From: Zymobacter palmae
GTDB lineage: Bacteria > Pseudomonadota > Gammaproteobacteria > Pseudomonadales > Halomonadaceae
Length of the DNA: 64,000 nt
Direction of reading: 5' to 3'
Assembly (NCBI RefSeq): GCF_003610015.1
Contig: NZ_AP018933.1
Span: 1-64,000, forward strand
Position 1 is the first letter of the stretch; each line of letters starts with the position of its first letter. Below are positions 21,131-34,347 of this stretch, one piece after another. Under the pieces are notes generated by a model. It did no database searches and was not told the origin of the DNA. It saw only the letters and a program-made list of their open reading frames with translations. A program made the position numbers and the translations under genes.

Positions 21131-21862
21131 ATGAGTCATTCACGAAGCAACCTACTGACAGGTGCCGTGCTGGGCGGCCTAATCGCCGTAGGCTTGGTCT
21201 GGAGCGGCAGCTACCTACGCACGGTCGGCAAGATCTGGCAGGAATCTAACCGCATCGCCTCCGTCAAAGGGGTCGCCGAACGCGAACTGAAAGCTGACAT
21301 GGCCCTCTGGCCCGTCTATTTCCGTGTAGAAGCCAAGGATCTGGCCTCGCTGCAGATCGAGCTGCAGAAAAGTGAAAACCTCACCCGAGCCTTCCTCCGC
21401 CAGCAAGGGTTCGAAGACAGCGAGCTTAGCCTCTCACCGATGAAGGTCAGCGATCGCAACGAATACGGTTCTTCAGACAAACCGATTATCAACCGCTACA
21501 CCGGCTCTGCTGCTGTCGTCGTGCGCACATCCAAGGTAGAAACCGTTCGCACGGCTTCGCGCCATACAGGTGATCTGGTCAGCCAAGGAGTGCTGCTGTC
21601 ATCCGGGCTGTACGATGGCAACGATTACGCCCCGCAGTACCAGTTCACCAAGCTTAATGACATCAAGCCCGACATGATCCGCGAAGCGACGGCCAACGCA
21701 CGCAAAGCGGCAGAGCAGTTTGCGTCGGATTCGGAAAGCCACCTTGGCGCAATCAAGAACGCTTCACAGGGGTACTTCACGGTAGAAGATCTGGACAATT
21801 ACACGCCTGACATCAAGAAAGTCCGCGTCGTCACCAACATCGATTACACCCTCAAGGACTAA
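21131..21862 (+). CDS. SIMPL domain-containing protein (DUF541)
   Basis: This 243-residue protein has an N-terminal hydrophobic segment (about 8-28), which is either a signal anchor or a signal peptide, and a periplasmic SIMPL/DUF541 domain. The domain contains the expected VKGVAERELKADMALWPV start and a late AARKAAEQFA-like helix (ATANARKAAEQFASDS). The molecular role of the family is not settled. The ATG at 21131 has AGGGAT upstream. Terminators lie on both sides, so it is a single-gene unit. Confidence 0.85.
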   Translation: MSHSRSNLLTGAVLGGLIAVGLVWSGSYLRTVGKIWQESNRIASVKGVAERELKADMALWPVYFRVEAKDLASLQIELQKSENLTRAFLRQQGFEDSELSLSPMKVSDRNEYGSSDKPIINRYTGSAAVVVRTSKVETVRTASRHTGDLVSQGVLLSSGLYDGNDYAPQYQFTKLNDIKPDMIREATANARKAAEQFASDSESHLGAIKNASQGYFTVEDLDNYTPDIKKVRVVTNIDYTLKD

Positions 21863-21893
21863 ACGTCCTCGGCGCTGCTCAAGCATCATGCAG

Positions 21894-21920
21894 AAAAGCC
21901 TGCCACACGGCAGGCTTTTT
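21894..21920 (+). terminator. Rho-independent terminator of the SIMPL gene
   Basis: AAAAGCCTGCC pairs with GGCAGGCTTTTT around a 4-base ACAC loop, 31 bp after the stop. It also shields the origin region that follows from incoming transcription. Confidence 0.88.
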
Positions 21921-22019
21921 AACGTCAAGCAAATGACGCTTGCAATGGCCCCTCGATCGTATGCAGTACCTTCCGCCTTCATGTAAAGCCCCTCAAAACA
22001 GCATTGGAAATAAGGAAAT

Positions 22020-22420
22020 TGGGCTGTGGATAAAAATCACTGTTATCCACTCCTATCTCCTTGCCATCCCTAGTGGCATGCCAACTCGAACTACCTTGAC
22101 GTATACGTTAATAACCTCGGGCACAACTTACGTACAGATCCGTTAGCAACCCGTGGACGGATGGACATGTGGATAATCACGAAAGTTGTTCACAGGTCAT
22201 GAAGATCATCTCCCCAGTCCATACAACATCGCCCCAGAAGGATATGAAGGCTATAAATTCATGTATTCAATGGACAAAAGTGCGTTATCCACAAAAAGAC
22301 GTCTGACTAATCATCATTACTTCAATAGAACTTCTCTTTAAATACTTTTCTTTAGATATGTACTGAATCACTGTTATGACTTGGCCCATGTGGAAAACCC
22401 TGACGGTTACCCACAGCCAC
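22020..22420. other. Probable replication origin (oriC)
   Basis: This stretch of about 600 gene-free bases before mnmG holds a cluster of DnaA boxes. Three match TTATCCACA/TGTGGATAA exactly, at 22025-22033, 22168-22176 and 22285-22293. Three have one mismatch, at 22043-22051, 22389-22397 and 22407-22415. A weaker one is at 22186-22194. An AT-rich segment at about 22300-22380 next to the third perfect box could be the unwinding element. Location beside mnmG-rsmG is the classical enteric position. The parAB pair lies a few kb downstream. Confidence 0.85.
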
Positions 22421-22428
22421 GTTATAAT
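22400..22428 (+). promoter_or_regulatory. Probable mnmG promoter at the edge of oriC
   Basis: CTGACG (22400-22405), 17 bp and a perfect TATAAT (22423-22428) form a sigma70-type promoter about 110 bp before the mnmG GTG. A DnaA box with one mismatch (22407-22415) lies in the spacer, so DnaA binding could repress it. This is inferred from sequence alone. Confidence 0.6.
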
Positions 22429-22540
22429 GCGGCCCGCAACGCAGCCTCCCCGACGGATTGCCCCCATCGCATTCGCATGGAAACGATTTTTTCCTGACGT
22501 TGCCGTTACCCCAAAAGCTCCATTCATCGAGGTTACACAC

Positions 22541-24421
22541 GTGGACTATCCAGACCGCTTCGACGTCATCGTCATCGGCGGTGGTCATGCCGGAACAGAA
22601 GCCGCATTGGCCGCTGCGCGCACTGGTGCGAAAACGCTTCTGCTGACTCACAACATCGAAACGCTGGGACAGATGTCCTGTAACCCGGCCATCGGTGGCA
22701 TCGGCAAGAGCCATCTGGTCAAGGAAATCGACGCCCTCGGGGGAGCCATGGCGCTGGCCACCGATAAAGGCGGTATTCAGTTCCGTACCCTGAATGCCCG
22801 AAAAGGGCCGGCGGTGCGCGCTACGCGCGCACAGGCGGACCGCGTCCTTTACAAGGCCGCCATCCGCCATACCCTCGAGCATCAACCCAACCTCTCGCTT
22901 TTTCAGCAGGCAGCCAGCGATCTGATCGTTGAAGGCGATGACGTAAAAGGTGTGGTGACGCAAGCAGGCATTCGGTTTCACAGCACCTCAGTAGTGCTGT
23001 GTACGGGAACGTTTCTGGGCGGGATGATTCACATTGGTCTGGAACACTATCGAGGGGGACGTGCTGGCGATCCTAGTGCAATTGCTCTAGCGGAACGTCT
23101 GCGTGAACTGCCGTTCAACGTGGCGCGCCTGAAAACCGGAACGCCGCCGCGTCTGGACGCACGTTCGATTGACTTCTCCAAGTTGGCGGTTCAGCCAGGT
23201 GACACGCCGGTGCCGGTGATGTCCTTCTTGGGCAATCGTGAAATGCACCCGCGGCAGGTCAACTGCTATATCGCGCATACCAACGAACGCACCCACGACA
23301 TCATCCGCAATAACCTCGACCGTTCGCCGATGTACTCCGGTGTCATCGAAGGTGTTGGTCCGCGTTACTGCCCGTCGATCGAAGACAAAATCCACCGCTT
23401 TGCCGACAAGAACAGCCATCAGGTCTTCATCGAACCCGAAGGATTGGATACGCCCGAGCTGTATCCCAACGGCATTTCAACGTCGCTGCCGTTCGATGTG
23501 CAGCTGGATCTGGTGCGCTCGATGGAAGGGCTGGAGAACGCCCATATCCTGCGTCCGGGCTACGCCATCGAATACGATTTCTTCGATCCGCGTGACCTGC
23601 ATCACACGCTGGAAACCCGCTTCATGAATAACCTGTTCTTTGCAGGCCAGATCAACGGCACGACAGGGTATGAAGAAGCGGCTGCGCAGGGACTGTTGGC
23701 CGGTTTGAATGCTGCACGCCGTGCTAAAGGGCTGGACGGTTGGTATCCGCGCCGCGACGAGGCCTACATCGGAGTCATGGTTGATGACCTGATCCGCATG
23801 GGAACACGCGAGCCGTATCGTATGTTCACCTCCCGTGCGGAATACCGCCTGTTGTTACGTGAAGACAATGCAGACCTGCGTCTGACCGAAAAAGGGCGTG
23901 AACTGGGGCTGGTCGATGATGAACGCTATGCAGCATTCTCCGCGAAGGTCGATGCGATCGATGCTGAAACAACCCGTTTGAAATCGACATGGGTACTGCC
24001 GGGTAGCGAACTGGCAGCGCATTTCGGTGACAAACTGGAAGGAATGAGTCGCGAGCAGAACATGCTTGATCTGCTACGCCGTCCTGAAATTGATTACCGC
24101 GATCTACCGCAGGGCGATGACGCGGTGGCTGAAGACGTTATCGAACAGGTGCAGATTCAGGCCAAGTATGAAGGCTACATCGCGCGTCAGCAGAATGAGA
24201 TCGAACGCCTACGTCGTCATGAAGATACCAAGTTGCCTGCTGATCTTGATTACGAACGCATCGACGGGCTGTCGAAGGAAATCAGTCAGAAACTGATGGA
24301 AGCGCGGCCGGAAACGCTGGCCGAGGCGGGACGCATCTCGGGTGTCACCCCGGCGGCCGTATCGCTGCTGTTGGTCTACCTCAAGAAACGTGAATACCGC
24401 CAGACGCAGGAGAACGCATGA
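22541..24421 (+). CDS. mnmG: tRNA uridine 5-carboxymethylaminomethyl modification enzyme MnmG
   Basis: MnmG (GidA) is the FAD-dependent partner of MnmE that installs the cmnm5 group on wobble uridine 34 of tRNAs. The 626-residue product starts with GTG and has the dinucleotide-binding motif [12 protein letters not shown] at the N-terminus and the family strings [13 protein letters not shown] and [18 protein letters not shown]. An ATG 55 codons upstream is in frame, but the GTG at 22541 has a GAGG site and fits the family start. rsmG overlaps its stop by 4 bp. Confidence 0.97.
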   Translation: MDYPDRFDVIVIGGGHAGTEAALAAARTGAKTLLLTHNIETLGQMSCNPAIGGIGKSHLVKEIDALGGAMALATDKGGIQFRTLNARKGPAVRATRAQADRVLYKAAIRHTLEHQPNLSLFQQAASDLIVEGDDVKGVVTQAGIRFHSTSVVLCTGTFLGGMIHIGLEHYRGGRAGDPSAIALAERLRELPFNVARLKTGTPPRLDARSIDFSKLAVQPGDTPVPVMSFLGNREMHPRQVNCYIAHTNERTHDIIRNNLDRSPMYSGVIEGVGPRYCPSIEDKIHRFADKNSHQVFIEPEGLDTPELYPNGISTSLPFDVQLDLVRSMEGLENAHILRPGYAIEYDFFDPRDLHHTLETRFMNNLFFAGQINGTTGYEEAAAQGLLAGLNAARRAKGLDGWYPRRDEAYIGVMVDDLIRMGTREPYRMFTSRAEYRLLLREDNADLRLTEKGRELGLVDDERYAAFSAKVDAIDAETTRLKSTWVLPGSELAAHFGDKLEGMSREQNMLDLLRRPEIDYRDLPQGDDAVAEDVIEQVQIQAKYEGYIARQQNEIERLRRHEDTKLPADLDYERIDGLSKEISQKLMEARPETLAEAGRISGVTPAAVSLLLVYLKKREYRQTQENA

Positions 24422-25044
24422 TTGCTCAGCTTGAAACCCGTCTCGACGAAGGGCTGAATGCGCTGTCACTTACACTGGACGCCACGGCACGTGAGCGTCT
24501 GGTGCAGTATGTTGTGCTGTTGCACAAATGGAATCGCGCTTATAACCTCACGGCAGTGCGTGATCCGAACGCCATGATGACGCGCCACGTCATCGACAGT
24601 CTGACCATTCTGCCGTGGGTCAAAGGCCCTCGGATTCTGGATGTAGGCTCCGGTCCCGGACTGCCTGGCATGATTTTAGCCATCGTGCGCCCAGAACTGC
24701 AGGTCAGCTTGTTGGACAGCAACGGCAAGAAAGTGCGCTTCCAGAAGCAGGTTGTGATGGAGCTGGGCCTGTCCAATGTCACTCCGTTGCACGAGCGTAT
24801 CGAAGCGTTGTCTGAAGATCAGCAGTTCGACCAGATCACGAGCCGCGCGTTTTCATCGCTGAATGATTTCGTCTCGCTGAGCCGTCATGTATTGGCCGAC
24901 GGCGGGGAATGGCTGGCCATGCGTGGACGCGTCGATACGGATGACGTGCTTCCTGACGATATCGAACAGATTGGTAGCCACGATCTTTCCGCCCCCGGCG
25001 ATCCCGGTGAGCGTCATCTGGTGCGAGCGGCCCTTCGGCGTTGA
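24418..25044 (+). CDS. rsmG: 16S rRNA (guanine(527)-N7)-methyltransferase RsmG
   Basis: RsmG (GidB) methylates N7 of G527 in 16S rRNA; loss in E. coli gives low-level streptomycin resistance. The 208-residue protein has the SAM-binding motif [13 protein letters not shown] and the upstream YNLTAVRDP segment of the family. The start overlaps the mnmG stop as ATGA, so translation is coupled. parA follows after 50 bp. Confidence 0.97.
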   Translation: MIAQLETRLDEGLNALSLTLDATARERLVQYVVLLHKWNRAYNLTAVRDPNAMMTRHVIDSLTILPWVKGPRILDVGSGPGLPGMILAIVRPELQVSLLDSNGKKVRFQKQVVMELGLSNVTPLHERIEALSEDQQFDQITSRAFSSLNDFVSLSRHVLADGGEWLAMRGRVDTDDVLPDDIEQIGSHDLSAPGDPGERHLVRAALRR

Positions 25045-25094
25045 AATAGACGTCCAAGGGATTACAAGAAACAACGTCGTCAAGGAAATACGTC

Positions 25095-25862
25095 GTGACC
25101 CAGATCATAGCGGTAACCAATCAGAAAGGTGGGGTAGGGAAGACCACCACAGCCGTCAATCTGGCCGCTTCGCTGGCGGGCCTGAAGAAAAGCGTTCTGC
25201 TGATCGACCTTGATCCGCAGGGCCATGCCACCATGGGTAGCGGTGTCGATAAATACGATCTTGAGCACGGCAGTGTGCTGGATGTATTGATGGGCGATAC
25301 GTCGGCCTACAATGCCATCTTAGGCACCGATTTTGGCTATGACCTGCTGCCTGGCAACGGTGATCTGACCGCTGCCGAAGTTGATCTATTGCAGAACGAA
25401 CATCACGAACGCAGCCTGTCCGAAGCCATTGCCGCTGTGGCCGCCGATTACGACGTCATCCTGATCGATTGCCCACCCTCCCTGAACATGCTGACCGTCA
25501 ATGCGCTGACAGCGTCCACCGGGGTGCTGATTCCGCTTCAATGCGAGTTCTATGCACTGGAAGGCCTGTCAGCACTGCTGGATACCGTCGAGCAGATCCG
25601 TGCGTCCGTGAATCCTGATCTGGCGATCAGCGGTATCGTCCGCACTATGTACGACAACCGCATCATGCTGACGCGCGACGTCAGCAAGCAGCTATCCGAT
25701 CACTTCGGCGACGCTCTGCTCAAAGCGGCTATCCCGCGCAACATCCGCGTGGCGGAAGCACCGAGCCACGGCATGCCCGTGACGCGCTATGCCAAGCTGT
25801 CGCGTGGCGCCCATGCGTACCGCGTGCTGGCCAAGGAGCTGATCAAGCGTCTGGGCTTGTGA
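25095..25862 (+). CDS. parA: Chromosome partitioning ATPase ParA (Soj)
   Basis: ParA-type Walker ATPase that works with ParB and parS to segregate the replicated origin. The 255-residue product starts with GTG and has the deviant Walker A motif KGGVGKTT (11-18), DLDPQGHATMG (Walker A') and the Walker B-like strand ILIDCPPSL. Its length without an N-terminal HTH indicates the chromosomal, non-plasmid type. parB follows 52 bp downstream. Confidence 0.96.
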   Translation: MTQIIAVTNQKGGVGKTTTAVNLAASLAGLKKSVLLIDLDPQGHATMGSGVDKYDLEHGSVLDVLMGDTSAYNAILGTDFGYDLLPGNGDLTAAEVDLLQNEHHERSLSEAIAAVAADYDVILIDCPPSLNMLTVNALTASTGVLIPLQCEFYALEGLSALLDTVEQIRASVNPDLAISGIVRTMYDNRIMLTRDVSKQLSDHFGDALLKAAIPRNIRVAEAPSHGMPVTRYAKLSRGAHAYRVLAKELIKRLGL

Positions 25863-25914
25863 TGACTGAGCGGCACACCGCCAGACTTATCGTATCTATC
25901 GCAGAGAGGCACTC

Positions 25915-26865
25915 ATGACACGCAAACGTGCTCTGGGCAGAGGGCTGGATGCCCTGATTGGTGCAGGGGCCCGTTCCCGTGGCCGACACACGTCCTTGGC
26001 AGCAGGCAATGCTGTTGACGATTCTTCTATCAGCGCTCACGACGCCACATCTTCCGCGGTAACCGCCCCGGCAGAGCAGCTGGTGCGCTTGCCTATCATG
26101 CAGCTCCAGCGCGGCGAGTATCAGCCGCGCCGCGAATTTCCGCCGGAAGCGCTTGATGAACTGGCGGCCTCTATCCGTGCTCGCGGCATTATGCAGCCTC
26201 TGGTCGTTCGCCCCTTGGTGAGCGGCAAGCCCCATGCTCCCCGCTATGAAATCATTGCCGGTGAACGCCGCTGGCGCGCCGCACAGCTGGCCGAGCTGGA
26301 CACCGTGCCTGCCATCGTGCGCGAGCTGGACGATGAAACAGCACTGGCGCTGGCCCTGATCGAAAACATTCAGCGTGAAGACCTCAGCCCTATCGACGAA
26401 GCGGTCGCGCTGCGTCGGCTGATGGATGAGTTTGGCCTGACCCAGCAGCAGACCGCTGATGCCGTGGGCAAATCACGCGCCCAGATCGCCAACCTTGTAC
26501 GTCTGCTGTCGCTGGAAAGTGACGTACGCGAGCGGCTAGAGAAACACGAGATTGATGTGGGTCACGCCCGAGCTTTACTGGCGCTTAAGGGCACTCGGCA
26601 GCGCAAAGCGGCAAAAGAAGTGGCGACCAAATCACTGACGGTGCGACAAACTGAAGCTTTAGTTCGCCGCATTGCCGCCGAAAAGAAAGAAACAGCAAAT
26701 ACTGCAGCGCAGCCCTCCGCTGATGTGGCGGGGCTTGAGCAGCGGTTAGGTGAACTGCTAGGTGCTGCCGTCAAGATTGATCACAAAGCGAGCGGAAAGG
26801 GAAATGTCACCATTCGCTATACCAGTCTTGATGAGTTGGATGGAATATTGGCGCATATTCGCTAA
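25915..26865 (+). CDS. parB: Chromosome partitioning protein ParB (Spo0J)
   Basis: ParB binds parS near the origin, spreads as a CTP-dependent clamp and stimulates ParA. The 316-residue product has the N-terminal ParA-interaction peptide KRALGRGLDAL, the ParB/Srx CTPase fold with YQPRREF and GERRWRAAQ, the helix-turn-helix region LTQQQTADAVGKSRAQIANL and a short C-terminal dimer domain. No parS-like site was found by eye within the window. Confidence 0.96.
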   Translation: MTRKRALGRGLDALIGAGARSRGRHTSLAAGNAVDDSSISAHDATSSAVTAPAEQLVRLPIMQLQRGEYQPRREFPPEALDELAASIRARGIMQPLVVRPLVSGKPHAPRYEIIAGERRWRAAQLAELDTVPAIVRELDDETALALALIENIQREDLSPIDEAVALRRLMDEFGLTQQQTADAVGKSRAQIANLVRLLSLESDVRERLEKHEIDVGHARALLALKGTRQRKAAKEVATKSLTVRQTEALVRRIAAEKKETANTAAQPSADVAGLEQRLGELLGAAVKIDHKASGKGNVTIRYTSLDELDGILAHIR

Positions 26866-26973
26866 GGCAACGGCCGCCCGCGACTTACGGATGCGACGGA
26901 TTGTCTCGCAAAAGGGTTTGCAGGCTATCCATTCCTGCAAAAACGCGCAAAAAGCGTAATATGGGACCGCGGT

Positions 26974-27002
26974 TTGCCGGACGTTGCGGGGTTCCATATA
27001 AT
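26974..27002 (+). promoter_or_regulatory. Probable promoter of the atp operon
   Basis: TTGCCG (26974-26979), a 17-bp spacer and a perfect TATAAT (26997-27002) lie about 110 bp before atpI. The spacing is ideal for sigma70, and the position fits a promoter for the whole atpIBEFHAGDC operon. Confidence 0.7.
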
Positions 27003-27111
27003 CCCGATGGTTTTAATGTGGCTTGGTCAGCGGTGGTAACTGTATGGCTAGCAAGGACTTGCTGATTCAAGGCTTTTCAATGGTTGTTATCGAACCGGCC
27101 AAGACTGACAC

Positions 27112-27525
27112 ATGAAGCAAGTACCACGAGTTCACCTCGCCCAGCGCCGCCCTTATCAGGACATGCCTGCAAGGCTGCTGATCAGACAGTGTCTGACGGC
27201 GGTATTGCTGGCTGCCTTGGCATGGGTGCTGGTCGGGAGCGGGGCCGTGTTGAGCGCGCTGTTGGGTAGCGTGGTCTGCATGGTGCCTGCACTGTACTTC
27301 GCTTGTCGCTTTCTGCGACCACGTGGCTCACGACAGGCGAAACAACATGTGAGTAACCTGTATCGCGCTCAGGTTGGCAAATTTACGCTCTCAATGGCGT
27401 TGTTCGTCATCGTTTTCGTGAAGCTGCCCCCGGCGCATCCGGTACTGTTTTTCTCTGCATACGCAGTGACCTGCCTTGTACCGCAGCTCTGCTGCTGGCG
27501 TACGAAGGCGCGCGTCACTCCCTGA
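27112..27525 (+). CDS. atpI: ATP synthase subunit I
   Basis: AtpI is a small membrane protein at the head of F-type ATP synthase operons that aids c-ring assembly and is not part of the final enzyme. The 137-residue product has four predicted membrane helices and a basic start. Sequence conservation in this family is low; the assignment rests on topology and on its place directly before atpB (18-bp gap). Confidence 0.87.
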   Translation: MKQVPRVHLAQRRPYQDMPARLLIRQCLTAVLLAALAWVLVGSGAVLSALLGSVVCMVPALYFACRFLRPRGSRQAKQHVSNLYRAQVGKFTLSMALFVIVFVKLPPAHPVLFFSAYAVTCLVPQLCCWRTKARVTP

Positions 27526-27534
27526 CGAACTTGA

Positions 27535-28377
<843 letters not shown>

Positions 28378-28447
28378 GAAATAGAGCATTATTCCCTTGC
28401 AGAACGTGCAGTGGATCAGCAGAGAAATCTGAGAAACTGCATCTTAA

Positions 28448-28720
<273 letters not shown>

Positions 28721-28785
28721 GCGTCCTGAACGAAGAACTGGCTTTTCACTCTCGGTTTGCCACGAATCGTTAAAGGTACTGACCT

Positions 28786-29256
28786 GTGAACATCAACCTG
28801 ACATTAATCGGACAATTGATCTCGTTTGCGATCTTTGTCTGGTTCTGCATGAAGTTCGTGTGGCCGCCTCTTCAGAAGGCGATGCATGAACGCGAACAGA
28901 AAATAGCGGAAGGTTTAAGTGCTTCCGACCGCGCGGATAAAGAGCTGGCGGCAGCCAAACAGGAAGCCGAGCGCATTCTGCGTGGCGCGCGTGATGAAAC
29001 CTCGAAGATCATCGAGCAGGCACGTATTCGTTCCAATCACCTGATCGAAGAGGCACAGGAAAAGGCGCGTGCCGAGGGTGACCGGATCATCGAAGACGCG
29101 CGTAACGCGGTTGCGCAGGAAACTGAAAAGGCTCGTCGCGATCTGCGTAGTCAAGTCGCCGCTCTGGCCGTAGAAGGGGCAGAGCGCATTCTGGAGGCGT
29201 CCGTTGACGAGCAGAAACACAGTGATCTGCTCGACAAGCTCGCTGCCGAGCTCTGA
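28786..29256 (+). CDS. atpF: F0F1 ATP synthase subunit b
   Basis: Subunit b is the peripheral stalk. The 156-residue product has one N-terminal membrane helix (about 5-25) followed by a long charged helical coiled-coil region rich in Ala, Glu, Arg and Lys. It starts with GTG at 28786 after an AAAGG site. Length and place between atpE and atpH are typical. Confidence 0.96.
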   Translation: MNINLTLIGQLISFAIFVWFCMKFVWPPLQKAMHEREQKIAEGLSASDRADKELAAAKQEAERILRGARDETSKIIEQARIRSNHLIEEAQEKARAEGDRIIEDARNAVAQETEKARRDLRSQVAALAVEGAERILEASVDEQKHSDLLDKLAAEL

Positions 29257-29273
29257 CAGGAGGTCACGTCACC

Positions 29274-29816
29274 ATGGCACAGTCGAATACGCCCACGGTT
29301 GCGAGACCTTATGCGCGAGCTGCCTTTGAGTTGGCTCTAGCGCATGACGCCTTGCCCGCGTGGTCCAGAATGCTCGAACTGCTCGCCGCTGTGGTCGCCG
29401 ATGAGCGTGTCGTTGAATTGCTTGATGACCCGCGCATTGATTACGCCCAGAAGGCAGAGCAGATCATCGCGATCTGCCAGAGCGAGCTCGATGAGCTCGG
29501 TGGCAATTTCGTCAAGGTCTTGGCTGAAGAAGGGCGTCTTGAAGCCCTGCCGGAAATCGCCGCGCAGTTTGATGCTGCCCGCGCTGATCATGAGAAACAG
29601 GCTCGCGTTGAGCTGATCAGCGCCTTTCCGCTTACTGAAGCTCAGCAGAACAAGCTCGCAGAAGCGTTGGCTAAGCGCCTCAATCGCGAAATCTCTATCA
29701 CCACTTCAGTGGATCAGTCGCTGATCGGTGGCGTTATCGTTCACGCAGGAGACACCGTCATCGACGGTTCCGTCCGTGGACGCTTAGCGCAACTCCGCAG
29801 CGCACTGACAGCCTGA
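29274..29816 (+). CDS. atpH: F0F1 ATP synthase subunit delta
   Basis: Delta links the F1 head to the b-subunit stalk. The 180-residue protein has the N-terminal helical bundle ([13 protein letters not shown]) and the C-terminal signature ending [22 protein letters not shown] strong AGGAGG site precedes the ATG. Confidence 0.96.
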   Translation: MAQSNTPTVARPYARAAFELALAHDALPAWSRMLELLAAVVADERVVELLDDPRIDYAQKAEQIIAICQSELDELGGNFVKVLAEEGRLEALPEIAAQFDAARADHEKQARVELISAFPLTEAQQNKLAEALAKRLNREISITTSVDQSLIGGVIVHAGDTVIDGSVRGRLAQLRSALTA

Positions 29817-29832
29817 AGTCGAGGGACATGGC

Positions 29833-31374
29833 ATGCAGCAACTGAATCCTTCCGAAATCAGCGACATCATCAAGAGCCGTATCGAGCATCTTGATGTTCG
29901 CGCAGAAGCACGTAATGAAGGCACGATCGTCAGTGTTGCTGACGGTATCGTGACCATCCACGGCCTTAACGATGCCATGTACGGGGAAATGATCGAATTC
30001 CCCGGCGGCATTTACGGTATGGCTTTGAACCTTGAACGCGACAGCGTTGGTGTCGTGGTCCTGGGTGACTATGAGAACCTGCAAGAAGGCATGATCGGTA
30101 AATGTACCGGCCGCATTCTTCAGGTGCCGGTAGGTCGTGGACTGATCGGCCGCGTTGTCGATGCACTGGGTAACCCCATTGACGGCAAAGGCGATCTCAG
30201 TACCACCGAGACCGACGCTGTTGAAAAGATCGCTCCGGGTGTTATCTCCCGCCAGAGCGTCGATCAGCCGATCCAGACGGGTCTGAAAGCGATCGACTCC
30301 ATGGTGCCGGTAGGTCGTGGTCAGCGCGAGCTGATCATCGGTGACCGTCAGATCGGTAAATCCGCGATCGCTATTGACGCCATCATCAACCAGAAAGGCA
30401 AAGGTGTTACCTGTATCTACGTCGCTGTCGGCCAGAAACAGTCCACCGTTGCCAACATCGTGCGCAAGCTCGAAGAACACGGTGCAATGGAACACACCAT
30501 TGTCGTCGTGGCGGGTGCTTCTGATCCGGCTGCCATGCAGTACATTGCACCGTATGCCGGCTGCACGATGGGTGAATACTTCCGCGACCGCGGTGAAGAC
30601 GCGCTGATCGTCTACGACGATCTGACCAAGCAGGCATGGGCATATCGTCAGATTTCCCTGCTGCTGAAACGTCCGCCGGGCCGTGAAGCCTACCCGGGTG
30701 ATGTGTTCTACCTCCACTCCCGCCTGCTGGAACGTGCTGCTCGTGTCAACGTCGAATACGTTGAAGAGTTCACCAAAGGCGAAGTGAAAGGTAAAACGGG
30801 TTCTCTGACGGCACTGCCGATCATCGAAACCCAAGGTGGTGACGTATCGGCCTTCGTACCGACCAACGTTATCTCCATCACCGACGGTCAGATCTTCTTG
30901 GAAACCAGTCTGTTCAACTCTGGTGTCCGTCCTGCGATCAACGCCGGTCTGTCGGTTTCTCGTGTAGGTGGTGCAGCGCAGACCAAGATCATCAAGAAAC
31001 TGGGCGGTGGTATCCGTCTGGCTCTGGCGCAGTATCGTGAGCTGGCAGCGTTCTCTCAGTTCGCATCTGACCTTGACGAATCTACGCGCAAACAGCTCGA
31101 ACACGGTGAACGCGTTACCGAGCTTATGAAGCAGAAACAGTACTCACCGCTGGCCGTTTCCGAAATGGCTGTCGTGCTGTACTGCGCGAACGAAGGCTAT
31201 CTCTCTGACATCGCAGTCAGCGACGTACTGAGCTTCGAACGTGATCTGATCGACTTCATGCACGCTGAACATCAGCCTCTGCTTGATACGATTGATGCTT
31301 CTGGCGACTACAACGACGACATTCAGAAAGGCCTGAAAGACGCCGTTGAACGTTTCAAGTCAACCCGTAACTAA
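29833..31374 (+). CDS. atpA: F0F1 ATP synthase subunit alpha
   Basis: Alpha is the regulatory nucleotide-binding subunit of F1. The 513-residue product has the P-loop GDRQIGKSA, the [22 protein letters not shown] segment with the conserved visiting region, and an N-terminal beta-barrel. It is 17 bp after atpH. Confidence 0.98.
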   Translation: MQQLNPSEISDIIKSRIEHLDVRAEARNEGTIVSVADGIVTIHGLNDAMYGEMIEFPGGIYGMALNLERDSVGVVVLGDYENLQEGMIGKCTGRILQVPVGRGLIGRVVDALGNPIDGKGDLSTTETDAVEKIAPGVISRQSVDQPIQTGLKAIDSMVPVGRGQRELIIGDRQIGKSAIAIDAIINQKGKGVTCIYVAVGQKQSTVANIVRKLEEHGAMEHTIVVVAGASDPAAMQYIAPYAGCTMGEYFRDRGEDALIVYDDLTKQAWAYRQISLLLKRPPGREAYPGDVFYLHSRLLERAARVNVEYVEEFTKGEVKGKTGSLTALPIIETQGGDVSAFVPTNVISITDGQIFLETSLFNSGVRPAINAGLSVSRVGGAAQTKIIKKLGGGIRLALAQYRELAAFSQFASDLDESTRKQLEHGERVTELMKQKQYSPLAVSEMAVVLYCANEGYLSDIAVSDVLSFERDLIDFMHAEHQPLLDTIDASGDYNDDIQKGLKDAVERFKSTRN

Positions 31375-31411
31375 GCGCGCGGAACGTCATTTACCGCACG
31401 ATTGAAGCCGT

Positions 31412-31436
31412 GGTTCGGCCGGTGATTCGCCGGACC
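31412..31436 (+). repeat. Intercistronic hairpin between atpA and atpG
   Basis: GGTTCGGC (31412-31419) pairs with GCCGGACC (31429-31436), 8 bp including one G-T pair, around a 9-base loop. It lies in the 93-bp atpA-atpG gap, 31 bases before the atpG start. No T-run follows, so it is more likely a processing or stability element than a terminator. Confidence 0.5.
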
Positions 31437-31467
31437 ATTGGCTTACGGGTTTGAACAGGAGGTCGCC

Positions 31468-32355
31468 ATGGCAGCCATTAAAGATATCAAGTCGCAGATC
31501 GGCAGTATCAAGAACACGCAGAAGATCACCAGCGCCATGCAGATGGTGGCCGCATCTAAAATGCGTCGTTCTCAGGAGCGCATGGAGGCGGGCAAGCCTT
31601 ATGCGCGCAAGATTCGTGAAGTATGCCACCACACGGCCAATGCCAACTTGGATTACCGTCACCCTTATCTGGTGCCGCGTGAACAGGTCAACCGTGTAGG
31701 TTATATCGTCATTTCCAGCGACCGTGGGCTGTGCGGTGGTCTGAACATTAATGTGTTCAAGGCGGCACTCAAGGACGCACAGACGTGGCGTGATCAAGGT
31801 GTTGGCGTTGCATTCTGCACCATTGGTCGTCAGGCGGCCTCGTTCTTCCGGCAATACGGCGGTGAAGTGATGGCGTCTGAAGACGGCTTGGGTGATGCCC
31901 CCGTCGCCAGCGATCTGATCGGCAGTATCAAGGTTATGCTTGATGCTTACGACGAAGGTCAGCTGGACCGCTTGGTGCTGGTGTCCAACGAATTCGTGAA
32001 CACCATGACGCAGCAGCCGACGGCACGCACTCTGCTTCCGATTGATGCTAGTGATGTTGAGCCGGATGAGAAAGAAGAAGACATCCTGCCAAAAGGTCAC
32101 TGGATCTATCTGTACGAGCCGGATGCACGCACGCTTCTGGATACCCTGCTGGTTCGCTACGTCGAGTCCCAGGTGTATCAGGCCGTGGTCGAAAACATTG
32201 CCTGTGAGCAAGCTGCTCGCATGATCGCAATGAAGAACGCCACCGATAACGGAAGTGAACTGATTAACGACCTGCAGCTGCTCTACAACAAAGAGCGTCA
32301 AGCCGCGATCACGCAGGAAATCAACGAGATCGTGGGTGGTGCGGCCGCTGTCTGA
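31468..32355 (+). CDS. atpG: F0F1 ATP synthase subunit gamma
   Basis: Gamma is the central rotor shaft. From the ATG at 31468 (site AGGAGG) the 295-residue protein starts [20 protein letters not shown] and has the conserved [10 protein letters not shown] segment and the C-terminal helix [19 protein letters not shown]. The frame is open 10 codons further upstream, but that extension is not conserved in the family. Confidence 0.97.
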   Translation: MAAIKDIKSQIGSIKNTQKITSAMQMVAASKMRRSQERMEAGKPYARKIREVCHHTANANLDYRHPYLVPREQVNRVGYIVISSDRGLCGGLNINVFKAALKDAQTWRDQGVGVAFCTIGRQAASFFRQYGGEVMASEDGLGDAPVASDLIGSIKVMLDAYDEGQLDRLVLVSNEFVNTMTQQPTARTLLPIDASDVEPDEKEEDILPKGHWIYLYEPDARTLLDTLLVRYVESQVYQAVVENIACEQAARMIAMKNATDNGSELINDLQLLYNKERQAAITQEINEIVGGAAAV

Positions 32356-32361
32356 CCCTGA

Positions 32362-33831
<1,470 letters not shown>

Positions 33832-33848
33832 TTGCCTAGCGAGACATT

Positions 33849-33870
33849 CAGCGGCTCTGATGAGCCGCTG
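33849..33870 (+). repeat. Intercistronic hairpin between atpD and atpC
   Basis: CAGCGGCTC pairs perfectly with GAGCCGCTG around a TGAT loop, 18 bases before the atpC start. There is no T-run. It may lower epsilon expression or protect the atpD mRNA end. Confidence 0.55.
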
Positions 33871-33888
33871 TGCTGACCAGGAGAATGC

Positions 33889-34317
33889 ATGATGGCAAGA
33901 AGCGTCCAATGCGATATCGTCAGCGCTGAGAAGTCGATCTTTTCAGGTCTGGTCGAGCAGGTTGTGGCCTGCGGGGTCGAAGGTGAAATGGGTATTCGCC
34001 CAGGACATGCTCCCCTGCTGACCCAGCTGGCTCCGGGGCCTGTCGAGATCCGCCTCGAAGGCGGCAAGGAAGAGGTGCTGTATGTGTCCGGCGGCTTCCT
34101 TGAAGTGCAGCCACACATGATCTCGATTCTGGCCGATACGGCAGCACGTGCGAAAGACCTCGACGAAGCCGAGGCCAAACGTGCGCGCGAACGTGCTGAA
34201 CAGCGCAAGAAAGACAAAGTCGACGAGATCAACTTCTCGAAAGCGCTTTCTGATATTGCCAAGGCCAATGCGCGCCTGCGTACGTTGCAGACGTACAAGC
34301 AAAAGCAGAAACGTTGA
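33889..34317 (+). CDS. atpC: F0F1 ATP synthase subunit epsilon
   Basis: Epsilon is the regulatory central-stalk subunit that inhibits ATP hydrolysis. The product of 141-142 residues has an N-terminal beta-sandwich (VEGEMGIRPGHAPLLTQL) and a C-terminal helical hairpin rich in Lys, Arg and Ala. Two adjacent ATGs (33889, 33892) follow a CAGGAG site. It ends the operon, with a terminator just after. Confidence 0.96.
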   Translation: MMARSVQCDIVSAEKSIFSGLVEQVVACGVEGEMGIRPGHAPLLTQLAPGPVEIRLEGGKEEVLYVSGGFLEVQPHMISILADTAARAKDLDEAEAKRARERAEQRKKDKVDEINFSKALSDIAKANARLRTLQTYKQKQKR

Positions 34318-34347
34318 TTGCACGCCGCTTGCGGCTCAATCGTATAG

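Noticed and set aside
25045-27111. Search for parS sites near parAB
   Set aside because: No near-palindromic TGTTTCACGTGAAACA-type site was found by eye here or near the other CACGTG occurrences in the window. A motif scan of the full genome is needed.
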